Source: Chloroflexota bacterium (lineage in GTDB: Bacteria; Chloroflexota; Chloroflexia; Chloroflexales; Herpetosiphonaceae). Taken from it: a stretch of DNA of 64,000 bases. This document shows, in pieces, positions 34,420 through 42,970 of this stretch (the first letter of the stretch is position 1; every line of letters begins with the position of its first letter). The DNA is taken from the NCBI GenBank assembly GCA_020161265.1, contig JAIUOC010000013.1, positions 118,191-182,190 of the forward strand, read 5' to 3'. Position numbers and translations under genes: made by a program. The notes under the pieces are model-generated. The model made no database searches and was not told the DNA's origin. It saw only the letters and a list, made by a program, of their open reading frames with translations.

Positions 34420-36936
34420 ATGCAACGACCATATGGAATTCGCCAAGGTCAAATGACGATTAATGTGCCTGGAGTGATTCGGACGCTGGGCGAAAGTTTA
34501 TATGCCGATCCGCATGTGGCGATTCGCGAATTGCTACAAAATGCTCACGATACCTGCCTTGTGCGCCAAGCCGATGATCCGAATGCTCCATTGCCCGAAA
34601 TTCATGTGCGTTATGATCCCTTTGGCCGCAGCTTGACGATCGAAGATAACGGCGCAGGTATGACCGAAGCCGAAGTTGAGCAATTTCTCTCAGTAATTGG
34701 GGCCAGCAACACCGATGCTGTGCGTTCGCGACTTGAGGCGATCGGTGAGCGCAGCTTGGCCGAACGCTTGATCGGTCGCTTTGGCTTGGGCATGCTGGCA
34801 GCCTTTATCATCGGCGAACGGATTGAATTTGTTACCCGTTCGTTTCGCAGCGAAGGCGAATCAGCAGTTTGGTGGGAATGTAGCGGCGAGCAATCTTACC
34901 GGATGGGTCAAACCACCCGCCCGACGGCTGGCACAACCGTCACCGTGGCGATCAAGCCAAGCCAAGTACATTTGCTGCGTGAAGATGAGCTGAGTCGTTT
35001 GATTCGGCTGTTTGCTGATTTGCTGAGTGTGCCGATTTACCTTGACCCTTCGCCACGCCCAGTCAATGTGATGCAAGCGCCATGGCATAGCGAAGCGAGT
35101 GAAAGCGAGTATATTCGCTATTTGAACGAGCTATATCCTAGTGAATCAGTATTGGCGGTGATTCCGCTAAATATTGAGGAAGATGACGGCGCGTTTAAAC
35201 TCGGTGGCGTGCTGTTTATTCCCAAGCAGTTGTATTTGAATGTCCGTGAACATGGCGATTTGATTATCTATGTGCGGCGGATGTTTGTCTGTCGCGGTGA
35301 GCGTAGCCTACTGCCAGAGTGGGCTAAATTCGTTAAGGGTGTGGTTGAAAGCCCCAATTTACGCGAAACAACCTCACGCGAGGCTTTGCGTCGCGATGAA
35401 TATTTCGAGCGAGTCCAACACACCCTAGGGCAAGTTATTTTAAATTATCTTGAACAACTGGCGCTCAATGATCAGCGTTTATTCCGCGAGGTTGTTACTC
35501 AACACAACCGCGTAATCAAATCGTGGGCGTTAATTTCCGATGAATTGTTTATTCGGATCAAAGATATTGTGTTGTTTGATACCGATGCAGGGCGCATGAA
35601 TTTGCCACGTTATTTTGAGCAATCGCAGCTTTCGCGTAGTGGCACCAACAACGACGACCCACATCAACGCTTGTTATTCTATTTCACCACCCCAGGCGGG
35701 ATTGGACAACATGCGGTGTTGTTTGCGGCCAAGGGCTTGCGGGTGATTGACGGCCAATATTTCCCCGATGAGCCATTTTTGCGCCGTTACGCTGAATTAA
35801 CCCCCAACATTGGCCTACGCCGTTTGGATGTTGGCGGCGATTTCATTTTCGAAGCCATGCCCAACAAAGATGAACGGTGGTTGGAGCTTGAGGAGCGCTA
35901 CGCCGAAATGGGTGTTGAAGCCCAAGTTGCCCAATATTTGCCCGAATCGATTCCAGCGGTGTTGATCTTTTCTGAGAATTCCGAAACGAACGAACAAGTT
36001 GACACCCTGCTGGCCGACCCAAATTTGAGCCCATCGATTAAGCAATTGCTACGAGCAATGGTTGATGAGCGCAAAGCCGAGCGCAAACATATCGCCAGCA
36101 AAGGCATGCTTTATTTGAATGCCCGCAATCCAGTGATTAACCAAGTCGCGCAATTAAACCAGTATGCTGACCCGCAAATGCGCGATGTTTTGATTTTTCT
36201 CTATAACAATGCACTGATGTTAAGTGCCCAAGGTGCGCAGCGGATCGTCAAGCCTGAGCATGCCAAGCAAATTTTCGATGCCAACAACCGGGTTGCCAGC
36301 GCCTTGATGAATGCAATCACTGGCACAACCAATGCGGTTGATGTACCACAAGTTACCGTTGCCCCATACGCCCTGTTGATCAACACCTTGGGCAATAACC
36401 AAGTTAACCAAGAATTACGCTATGTGCTGGAAAGCGCACCCTTCTTTTTGCGGATTGTTGGGATTGACGCAGCAGTTTCGTTGACTGAACATAGTTTGCA
36501 GAGCATCAAACATGCGGCCTGTATTGTGATTGATGCGAGTGAGCCAGCTCAGGCTAGTTTGTTGGCGTTGGGAGCTGTGTGGGCGATTGCGCCGCAGGTG
36601 CCAATTATCGCCTTGCGTTCAGCTGAAACCGAGCCATTGGCGATTCCGGCAATTGATGTGGTGTATGATTTGGGTGTGCGGGGCGAGGCATTACAGCGGG
36701 CATTGCAGGAACTAAATCTTGCTCAAGCCGCTCGTCGCCTAACTGCCGCCGATTTTCTGCGCTACGAATTTGTCAGTGAACGCTTGGCTCAAGCCTTAGC
36801 CGAACAATTTAGTAGCATCGATCAATTGCTCCGTGCCGATCCAGCTGAGGTCAGCAATTTGTTGGGAGTTCGTTTAGCGCCTTTGGGCTTGATTGAGGAA
36901 TTACAACGAGCTTTAGAAGAAGATCGCGGACATTAG
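34420..36936 (+). CDS. HtpG/Hsp90-family protein B with C-terminal extension
   Basis: 838 residues, longer than standard HtpG (about 620-640). ATPase: 'VAIRELLQNAHDTCLVR', 'IEDNGAGMTEAEVEQF', 'IGRFGLGMLAAFIIG', 'AGTTVTVAI'. Middle domain: 'VMQAPWHSEASESEYI', 'YVRRMFVCRGERSLLPEWAK', 'LRETTSREALRRDEYFERVQ'. After a helical dimerisation-like part, about residues 640-838 form an added region: a compact alpha/beta-like segment ('FFLRIVGIDAAVSLTEHSLQ', 'AACIVIDASEPAQA', 'PIIALRSAET') and a terminal helical part. AGGAG precedes ATG 34420. Its stop overlaps the stop of the convergent phosphatase gene. Confidence 0.88.
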   Translation: MQRPYGIRQGQMTINVPGVIRTLGESLYADPHVAIRELLQNAHDTCLVRQADDPNAPLPEIHVRYDPFGRSLTIEDNGAGMTEAEVEQFLSVIGASNTDAVRSRLEAIGERSLAERLIGRFGLGMLAAFIIGERIEFVTRSFRSEGESAVWWECSGEQSYRMGQTTRPTAGTTVTVAIKPSQVHLLREDELSRLIRLFADLLSVPIYLDPSPRPVNVMQAPWHSEASESEYIRYLNELYPSESVLAVIPLNIEEDDGAFKLGGVLFIPKQLYLNVREHGDLIIYVRRMFVCRGERSLLPEWAKFVKGVVESPNLRETTSREALRRDEYFERVQHTLGQVILNYLEQLALNDQRLFREVVTQHNRVIKSWALISDELFIRIKDIVLFDTDAGRMNLPRYFEQSQLSRSGTNNDDPHQRLLFYFTTPGGIGQHAVLFAAKGLRVIDGQYFPDEPFLRRYAELTPNIGLRRLDVGGDFIFEAMPNKDERWLELEERYAEMGVEAQVAQYLPESIPAVLIFSENSETNEQVDTLLADPNLSPSIKQLLRAMVDERKAERKHIASKGMLYLNARNPVINQVAQLNQYADPQMRDVLIFLYNNALMLSAQGAQRIVKPEHAKQIFDANNRVASALMNAITGTTNAVDVPQVTVAPYALLINTLGNNQVNQELRYVLESAPFFLRIVGIDAAVSLTEHSLQSIKHAACIVIDASEPAQASLLALGAVWAIAPQVPIIALRSAETEPLAIPAIDVVYDLGVRGEALQRALQELNLAQAARRLTAADFLRYEFVSERLAQALAEQFSSIDQLLRADPAEVSNLLGVRLAPLGLIEELQRALEEDRGH

Positions 36937-38483
36937 ATCCGGCGGAGCACGACGACGGTCATATCATCTTGGTATTGGCCGTCGCTCCAGCGATTGGCGG
37001 CGTTCATAATTTCGCTCACCAACTGCGAGGCCGGACGTTGGCTGAGCATACTAATCAAGTTGCGCAGCCGATTCAAGCCAAATAATTCGCGATCATGGTT
37101 GGCAGCTTCGACCACGCCATCGCTGATAAAAATCAAACTTTCACCAGCCTGAAGCTCTAGCACCGATTCGTTATATTCAGCTTGCGCCACCGCGCCCAAA
37201 GGAAAGCCTGTCAAATCGAGATAATCGCATTCGCCATTTTTGCGCACATGCAACGGCGCAATCAAGCCAGCGTTGCCCAACTGCATATGGCCAGTTTTAG
37301 CATCAAGCAAGGCATAGGCCAAACCGGTATTGATTTTTTGTTGGGCCATACGCCGATAAAACAACGGATTAAGCCGATTGGCTAGGCTTAGTTGGGTGGT
37401 TACTTGACCCTCTTGCAAATGTAAATCGATTACGCTCATGGCGATGGCCATGAAAAATGCCCCAACCACGCCCTTGCCCGACACATCGCCAACCGCAATA
37501 TACCAACGGCCATCAGGCAAACTGAGCACATTGAAGAAATCGCCGCCAACTTCACGGGCTGGCTGGGTAAAACCAGCAATTTCATAGCCGCTGATTGCTG
37601 GCAATTGCTGGGGCAAAAAGCGTTGCTGCACCTCAGCCGCCAAATCAAACTCGCGCTGCAAGCGGGCACGTTCAGAGCGCTCCTCGACTTGGCGAAAATT
37701 CTCGAGCACAACTTCGACTTTGCTGCCCATCGCCTCGACTGTGGCTTGCTCTTGTTTGCTGAACCCACCAGGCCGATTGTAGAACGCCAACAGGCCAATC
37801 GGCTTGCCTTCTAAGCGTAACGGCACAGCTAGAGCAGCATCAATCCGTTGACCAAAACCGACGCGCTGAAAATCGCTGTTATTTTCGAGGCTGGTGGCTG
37901 ACCATGGCTCATTGCGTTTTAAAATATAGGCTGCGAGGCTGGTTTGGTAGGCGGCAGTAGCTTGGGCTTCAATCCCCCAGCTAGCGGCAATTCGTGCTTG
38001 GCCTTGCTCAAGCAAAATAATCTCACCGCCCTGAGCATCGATCAGCGTGCCGCCCTCTTGCAAAATCTCGGCGAGCAGTTGATCGCGGGGTAGCGAACGG
38101 CCAAATAAATCGCCCATGCGGCTCAAAAATTGGTAAAGTTCGCGCTGACGACTAAGCCGACCCCAACCGCTGCCCGCAAAATAGGCCAAGACCGGCATCA
38201 AAACCAGGGTCACAATAATTTCAACCGTGGGAGCACCAAACATCCCATATTTGGCCAATGCTGTGGCAACCAACGGCGCAAACAGCAGATCAGCCAAAAT
38301 CGCTACGGCCATGCTGCCCATTAAGCCAAAACCCATCGCAGCTTGGGCAATTGGAATCAAATAGAGATAGCGTAACGCAGGCGCAGCCGCCCAACGCCCC
38401 TCACCAAGGTACATCACAATTGTAATGACCGAGAGCAACAGGCTGATGCTAATCACATCGCGATGGCGGCGAGCACGATTCAT
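36933..38483 (-). CDS. Membrane GAF-SpoIIE (PP2C-type) protein phosphatase
   Basis: 516 residues. Four to five membrane helices (residues ~12-105), a GAF domain (about 125-265; 'GGEIILLEQGQARIAASWGI', 'ALAVPLRLEGKPIGLLAFYN'), a short coiled segment ('REFDLAAEVQQRFLPQQLPA') and a SpoIIE-type phosphatase with metal-binding motifs 'REVGGDFFNVLSLPD', 'VGDVSGKGVVGAFFMAIAMS', 'LIFISDGVVEAAN' and 'QDDMTVVVLRR'. Such RsbU/RsbP-like enzymes dephosphorylate anti-sigma-factor antagonists. It converges on the Hsp90-B gene with stops overlapping in TTAG, and its start overlaps the stop of the CPBP gene (ATGA). Confidence 0.9.
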   Translation of the reverse strand: MNRARRHRDVISISLLLSVITIVMYLGEGRWAAAPALRYLYLIPIAQAAMGFGLMGSMAVAILADLLFAPLVATALAKYGMFGAPTVEIIVTLVLMPVLAYFAGSGWGRLSRQRELYQFLSRMGDLFGRSLPRDQLLAEILQEGGTLIDAQGGEIILLEQGQARIAASWGIEAQATAAYQTSLAAYILKRNEPWSATSLENNSDFQRVGFGQRIDAALAVPLRLEGKPIGLLAFYNRPGGFSKQEQATVEAMGSKVEVVLENFRQVEERSERARLQREFDLAAEVQQRFLPQQLPAISGYEIAGFTQPAREVGGDFFNVLSLPDGRWYIAVGDVSGKGVVGAFFMAIAMSVIDLHLQEGQVTTQLSLANRLNPLFYRRMAQQKINTGLAYALLDAKTGHMQLGNAGLIAPLHVRKNGECDYLDLTGFPLGAVAQAEYNESVLELQAGESLIFISDGVVEAANHDRELFGLNRLRNLISMLSQRPASQLVSEIMNAANRWSDGQYQDDMTVVVLRRI

Positions 38484-39361
38484 GCGCGTAAAATTGCACT
38501 AAAACTAAATACAATATTGCAAAGGTAGCCTGGCACGACGCTTTGATAACGCCGAAACAGCAGCGAAGCGGCAATCGAAATCATCGACAAATAAATTACT
38601 ACCCCAGCCAATTGAATCGGATTTTGCCATTGGCTGCGGATGAGGTAGATGCTCAAATTGGCGATGGTGGTGATGGCGGTTGCTTGCCAGAAGTTGAGTT
38701 TATACACATTTTGCAGCGAACGCAAGAGCACGCCGCGAAAAAATAATTCTTCGCCCAGCGATTGAAACACCTCGTAGCCCAGCGACCAAAACATATATTG
38801 CCACGGTTTAATGCTGAGCCCGACAATCCCGCTAAATCGAATCGTCGAGAAAAAGTGCAGCGAAATGAAAATACCTGCAAGCAAGCCAATTAACACTTGA
38901 TCGGGCCATTTACGCAGGTGCAAGCCATGATTTTGCAATTGCTGATCGCGCTGAGCATACCAAAATAGCAGGATTGGTGGAATAAAAAAGAGGCCTGCCC
39001 AATATAAGCGTGGCGAATTGGCCAAGCCAAGCGCCAAAAAATGTTGATTTAGCCCATGCTTGGCTGCTAGATTAACCGTAATGGCCACTGCCGCCCATAA
39101 GCCAAAGGTTAACATGGTGCGGCGTTTGACATACGGCTGGCGAAACCATGCCAACCAACAGAAAACTCCAGTAAACACAACCCACGAACCAACCTCAGTT
39201 ACCACTCCTTGGGTTGCTTGGCTGGTAAACGTTGTGCCCCACAAAATCATGGCCAAAGCGCAGAGCATTGTTAGCGCGATTGCCAAGCCATAGCGCCATG
39301 GTGGGCGTTGCAACAACGGGCGTTCTGGCGATTCTAGTTGATGAAAAGCAAGCAGCGACAT
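38480..39361 (-). CDS. CPBP-family intramembrane metalloprotease (CAAX protease-like)
   Basis: 293 residues, six or more membrane segments. The catalytic motif 'SLGEELFFRGVLLRSLQNV' (EExxxR) is clear; a second motif is weaker in 'ITTIANLSIYLIRSQ', where the usual His/Asn is Asn. CPBP proteases act on membrane proteins or, in some bacteria, bacteriocins. ATG 39361 follows GGAGG by six bases; the in-frame start at 39430 would translate repeat DNA. The phosphatase gene overlaps its stop by four bases, so they form an operon. Confidence 0.85.
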   Translation of the reverse strand: MSLLAFHQLESPERPLLQRPPWRYGLAIALTMLCALAMILWGTTFTSQATQGVVTEVGSWVVFTGVFCWLAWFRQPYVKRRTMLTFGLWAAVAITVNLAAKHGLNQHFLALGLANSPRLYWAGLFFIPPILLFWYAQRDQQLQNHGLHLRKWPDQVLIGLLAGIFISLHFFSTIRFSGIVGLSIKPWQYMFWSLGYEVFQSLGEELFFRGVLLRSLQNVYKLNFWQATAITTIANLSIYLIRSQWQNPIQLAGVVIYLSMISIAASLLFRRYQSVVPGYLCNIVFSFSAILRA

Positions 39362-39394
39362 AGTGCCTCCGTTGGTCGTGAGCGCTATTGTAGC

Positions 39395-39690
39395 ATAGGC
39401 GAAGAACATAGAACATAGAGCATAGAACATAGTCAGAAATCAAAAGGCAAAAGAGCTAATCCCTAACGCAGAGTGATGTAGGGGCTAGGGATCGGGGATC
39501 AGGGGTCAGGAAATTTGTTGGCGAAATAGGAAGTAGCTGGGGCTAGCAGAATAATTACAACAATCTGTGGCAATCTGTGGCTAAAAAATAAGCTTCGCGC
39601 TCTTTGCGTCCTTCGCGGTTTCAGTTCTTCGTTTCCTTCGTACTCCTTGTGGATTAAAATCTGGCCCCTCGTCCCTGAACCCTGCCCTCT
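39395..39690. repeat. Intergenic phrase-repeat block 8
   Basis: Gene-free. Contains GAACATAGAACATAGAGCAT, GATCGGGGATCAGGGGTCAG, GGAAGTAGCTGGGGCTAGCA, CTCTTTGCGTCCTTCGCGGT and CCCTCGTCCCTGAACCCTGC. Bases 39433-39570 are an approximate copy of 45556-45668, keeping the order of the phrases. Confidence 0.8.
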
Positions 39691-39699
39691 AAAAATAGG

Positions 39700-39729
39700 T
39701 TGACAATAAAAAGTTGGGCATGGTACAGT
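39700..39729 (+). promoter_or_regulatory. Sigma-70-like promoter of the HD gene
   Basis: TTGACA (39700-39705), 18-base spacer, TACAGT (39724-39729), 59 bases before ATG 39788; AGGAGG is the ribosome site. Confidence 0.65.
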
Positions 39730-39787
39730 TTGTGATATGGTGATCACGATTGACCAAATCAATTGAATCGGCCAGGAGGAAAGAACG

Positions 39788-40297
39788 ATGGATGATTTGA
39801 TTGAGGATTTACTTGCCCATCCCAAGGTGCTGGAAACCCGCAGCCATTTGCACCATGGGATTGCTAAATACGAACATTTGATGCGGGTTACGCGCTATTC
39901 CTACCGAATTGCTCGTTTGCTCAAGGCCGATGTGCGGGTTTGCACTCGTGCTGCCTTGCTTCACGATATCGATTCACGCTATGGCACGCTGGAAAATCAT
40001 GGGGCGGTGGCTGCGCGTTGGGCCGAAGAACAGGGCGAAGATTTCGCAGTCTGCCAAGCAATTATTGGCCATATGTACCCAATCGGCCCGGCCCCGATGA
40101 CTCGCGAAGGCTGGATTTTATCGCTCGCTGATAAAGCGGCTTCGTTGGCTGATCTGACTGCCTATGTGCGGGGCTTGGTCAATGGCCGTTCGCAGCAAAC
40201 CAAACGCGAACTCCAAGCCAGCGATCCCTTCTATCGGCCACGCCGCAAGCCCAAACGCCGCGAACAACTGCGCAAAATGCTCGATCTTGATGTTTAG
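39788..40297 (+). CDS. HD-domain phosphohydrolase
   Basis: 169 residues. HD-superfamily metal ligands: 'YEHLMRVTRYSYRIARLL' (first His), 'RAALLHDIDSRYG' (His-Asp pair), 'AIIGHMYPIGPAP' (His) and 'ILSLADKAASLADLTAYVRG' (Asp). The length and spacing match small uncharacterised HD proteins that often act on nucleotides or phosphates. Highly basic C-terminus ('RPRRKPKRREQLRKM'). Substrate unknown. Confidence 0.88.
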   Translation: MDDLIEDLLAHPKVLETRSHLHHGIAKYEHLMRVTRYSYRIARLLKADVRVCTRAALLHDIDSRYGTLENHGAVAARWAEEQGEDFAVCQAIIGHMYPIGPAPMTREGWILSLADKAASLADLTAYVRGLVNGRSQQTKRELQASDPFYRPRRKPKRREQLRKMLDLDV

Positions 40298-40326
40298 CTG
40301 ATTGCTAGCATAACCCTATGACGATG

Positions 40327-40360
40327 ATTGTGTAACAGTTTTGTTGCACAATTTTTGTTT
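40327..40360 (+). terminator. Terminator after the HD gene
   Basis: Ten-base stem ATTGTGTAAC / GTTGCACAAT (one wobble), six-base loop, then TTTTGTTTT. Confidence 0.75.
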
Positions 40361-40417
40361 TATTAGAGATATTTTTGAGCTATGCTGGGTGTGATCAATT
40401 TGCTAAGAGGTGTTTCA

Positions 40418-40906
40418 ATGTATGCTATTCCTCAACAGAAACAACAATTAAAAACAAAATCACTTATTCGATTTATATTAAAAAATACACTAATCATTTC
40501 ATTAATTACATCGATTCCTATAGGATTTTTAATGGTCTATGTAAATAAATATATCCTATCAATATTTATGTTTATTTATTGTATGTATCTGTATATTCCA
40601 GTCGGGTTAGTTGTAGTAACCACGCATATAGTTTTGACAACGTTTTGTATAAAACTGATTGGCGATACGAATAGGAAACAGTTAACCATCATTTGTGGAA
40701 TTATTGGTATGCTGTTATTGATTGGTGTCTATCTCTATCGACCATTTGTGCAGCCACCCATGGGTGCAGAATTAGTCGTCGTAAGTATGTATGTTGGTGG
40801 ATTAATTATTCCAGCAATGATTCAAATCGGCTCGGTTATCTGGCATATATGGCATGATCCTGATCCATGGGATTTATTGGGAGTTTTGCATCAACCAACT
40901 ACTTAA
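40418..40906 (+). CDS. Low-GC small membrane protein, unknown function
   Basis: 162 residues with four hydrophobic segments ('NTLIISLITSIPIGFLMVYV', 'FIYCMYLYIPVGLVVVTTHI', 'IICGIIGMLLLIGVYLY', 'VVVSMYVGGLIIPAMIQIGS'). Codons are AT-rich (ata, aaa, tta) unlike the flanking genes, suggesting recent arrival. AGAGG precedes ATG 40418; the earlier in-frame ATG at 40382 lacks a site. No family recognised. Confidence 0.7.
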   Translation: MYAIPQQKQQLKTKSLIRFILKNTLIISLITSIPIGFLMVYVNKYILSIFMFIYCMYLYIPVGLVVVTTHIVLTTFCIKLIGDTNRKQLTIICGIIGMLLLIGVYLYRPFVQPPMGAELVVVSMYVGGLIIPAMIQIGSVIWHIWHDPDPWDLLGVLHQPTT

Positions 40907-40944
40907 TCAGCAATTGCCCCCTAGTTGAATAAAACTTAATATTT

Positions 40945-40973
40945 TTGACCGAATCTACGGAGCGGCGTATTAT
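40945..40973 (+). promoter_or_regulatory. Sigma-70-like promoter of the 5'-nucleotidase gene
   Basis: TTGACC (40945-40950), 17-base spacer, TATTAT (40968-40973). The best promoter match in this part of the window. Confidence 0.75.
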
Positions 40974-40975
40974 AG

Positions 40976-41012
40976 CACTATATGCTTGGATCGAACATCC
41001 AGCATATTAGTG
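40976..41012 (+). promoter_or_regulatory. Hairpin in the 5'-nucleotidase leader
   Basis: CACTATATGCTTGGAT pairs with ATCCAGCATATTAGTG apart from two single-base bulges, loop CGAAC. It would form at or near the 5' end of the message, upstream of GGAGG. Confidence 0.45.
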
Positions 41013-41030
41013 TTTGTAGGAGGATGAATT

Positions 41031-42932
41031 ATGCGTTTGCTACGTGCGTTCGCGTTGTTGCTATTGGTGGCTGTTTTGGCTCCGCTCGGCTTGCAGAGTG
41101 GGGTTGTAAGTGCCCAAAATGAGCAACGCACGGTCACTATTTTGGAAACTAGCGATATCCACGGCAATTTGATGGCTTGGGATTACTACACCAATAAGCC
41201 TGCCGAATGGGGTATGACCAAGGTTGCAAGTTTGATCAAACAAGAACGAGCGATCGATCCAAACTTATTGTTAGTTGATAGCGGCGATACGATTCAAGGC
41301 TCACCACTAACCTATTATTACAATGTTATCGACAAAAATGCCGCGCATCCAATGGCGGCGGTCTTTAATATGCTGAAATATGATGCAGCCGCTTTGGGCA
41401 ACCACGAATTTAACTATGGCTTGGATGTCTTGAATCGCTATACTAGCCAAGCCCAATACCCAGTTATGAGTGCCAATACTCGTAAAAGCGATGGCAGCGA
41501 AGCCTTCAAGCCTTATGTGATCAAAGATGTGAATGGCGTGAAGGTAGGTTTGTTGGCCTTGACCACGCCAGCAGTGCCAACATGGGAAAAACCCGCCAAC
41601 ATCGCTGGTCTGCAATTCGCCGATCCGGTTGAAATGGCTAAGCAATATGTGCCCCAAATGCGGGCCGAAGGCGCAAACCTTGTGGTGGTGATCCAACATA
41701 TTGGTTGGGAAAAACAGCCTGCTGATGCTACGAAACCAGAAGCTTGGCTGACTGACCATAACACTTGGCGCGATACTGGTTCGTTGCCTGGCGAAAATGT
41801 TTCAATTAAACTCGCCCAAGAAGTACCTGGAATTGATGCCATTTTGACTGGCCATTCGCACTTGAATGTTCCCAAGGCGCTGATTAATGGTGTTCTCTTA
41901 ACTGAGCCTTCATATTGGGGCCGTAATTTGAGCAAGGTGACGATTACGGTCGAAAAAAATGGTGATGGCTGGAATGTAGTTAACAAAGATTCAACCACAC
42001 TTTCAGTTACCAATGTTGCTGAAGATCAAGAGATTAAAGCGCTGATACAACCGTATCACGATCAAACCTTGAGCTACATCAGCCAACCAGTTGGTACGGC
42101 TAGCGCCGAATTTGCTGGTGGCCCCAAGGCGCGTTATCGTGATAGCGCGTTGGCCGATTTGATCAACAATGTGCAAAAGCAAGCTGCTGCTGATGCTGGC
42201 TACCCCGTTGATCTCTCGTTGGCGGCGATTTTCACCGATGGCGGCATGATTCCGGCGGGCCAAATTACCCTGCGCGATGCCTACAGCATCTATATTTACG
42301 ATAACACGCTGTATGTGATGGAAATTAATGGTGATATTTTGCGCCGCGCTTTGGAGCGTAACGCCGAATATTTCCGCCAGCTTGACCCCAATGCCTTGCC
42401 CAGCGATCCCAAGGCGGTGGTCAACGATAACGCCCGCGATTACAACTGGGATTTGTACACCGACATCGAATATAGCTACGATTTGACCAAGCCAGCTGGC
42501 CAGCGCGTGACCAAATTGCAATTAAATGGGGTTGATATTACGCCTGAGCAAACGCTGCGCATCGCAATCAACAACTATCGGGCTGGTGGTGGCGGTGGTT
42601 TTGCTATGTTCCGCGAAGGCAAAATTGTCTATCAATCGACCAGCGAAATTCGCGATTTGATCGCTGAATCAGTCAAAAATGCTGGCACAATTGATCCAGC
42701 GGTGATCAATAAAGTCAACTTTACCCTTGTGCCCGATTTGTATGCCCACTATTTTGGCGCTGCCAGCCAACCAACTGCTACACCAGTGCCAGCAGTTCCA
42801 ACTGCCACTCCAGCGCCAGGGGTGCCAATTACCTTGCCTGATACTAGTGGCAACCAACCAAGCTATGCTTGGGTTTGGGCGGCTGTCGCCATGGCCTTGC
42901 TCGCCTTAGGTTTGGTTGTACGCCAGCGATAA
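41031..42932 (+). CDS. Cell-wall-type 5'-nucleotidase / UDP-sugar hydrolase
   Basis: 633 residues. Signal peptide (1 to about 28), metallophosphatase domain with 'LETSDIHGNLMAW', 'LLVDSGDTIQGSP', 'AALGNHEFNYGLD', 'VVIQHIGWE', 'DAILTGHSHLNVP', then the C-terminal nucleotidase domain ('ALADLINNVQKQAA', 'FTDGGMIPAGQITLRDAYSI', 'NNYRAGGGGGFAMFREG'). It should hydrolyse extracellular nucleotides to feed uptake. The end is a Thr/Pro linker, LPDTSG, a hydrophobic helix ('AWVWAAVAMALLALGLVV') and RQR: the layout of a sortase signal with Ser where LPXTG has Gly. A second copy of this tail lies at 45443-45545. Confidence 0.93.
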   Translation: MRLLRAFALLLLVAVLAPLGLQSGVVSAQNEQRTVTILETSDIHGNLMAWDYYTNKPAEWGMTKVASLIKQERAIDPNLLLVDSGDTIQGSPLTYYYNVIDKNAAHPMAAVFNMLKYDAAALGNHEFNYGLDVLNRYTSQAQYPVMSANTRKSDGSEAFKPYVIKDVNGVKVGLLALTTPAVPTWEKPANIAGLQFADPVEMAKQYVPQMRAEGANLVVVIQHIGWEKQPADATKPEAWLTDHNTWRDTGSLPGENVSIKLAQEVPGIDAILTGHSHLNVPKALINGVLLTEPSYWGRNLSKVTITVEKNGDGWNVVNKDSTTLSVTNVAEDQEIKALIQPYHDQTLSYISQPVGTASAEFAGGPKARYRDSALADLINNVQKQAAADAGYPVDLSLAAIFTDGGMIPAGQITLRDAYSIYIYDNTLYVMEINGDILRRALERNAEYFRQLDPNALPSDPKAVVNDNARDYNWDLYTDIEYSYDLTKPAGQRVTKLQLNGVDITPEQTLRIAINNYRAGGGGGFAMFREGKIVYQSTSEIRDLIAESVKNAGTIDPAVINKVNFTLVPDLYAHYFGAASQPTATPVPAVPTATPAPGVPITLPDTSGNQPSYAWVWAAVAMALLALGLVVRQR

Positions 42933-42945
42933 TATATGTAGATTT

Positions 42946-42970
42946 AGGGTATGGTTTAAATCCATACCCT
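42946..42970. terminator. Hairpin between convergent genes
   Basis: Perfect nine-base stem AGGGTATGG / CCATACCCT with loop tttaaat, overlapping the stop of the island nuclease gene. No T run on either side, so termination is only possible. Confidence 0.4.
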
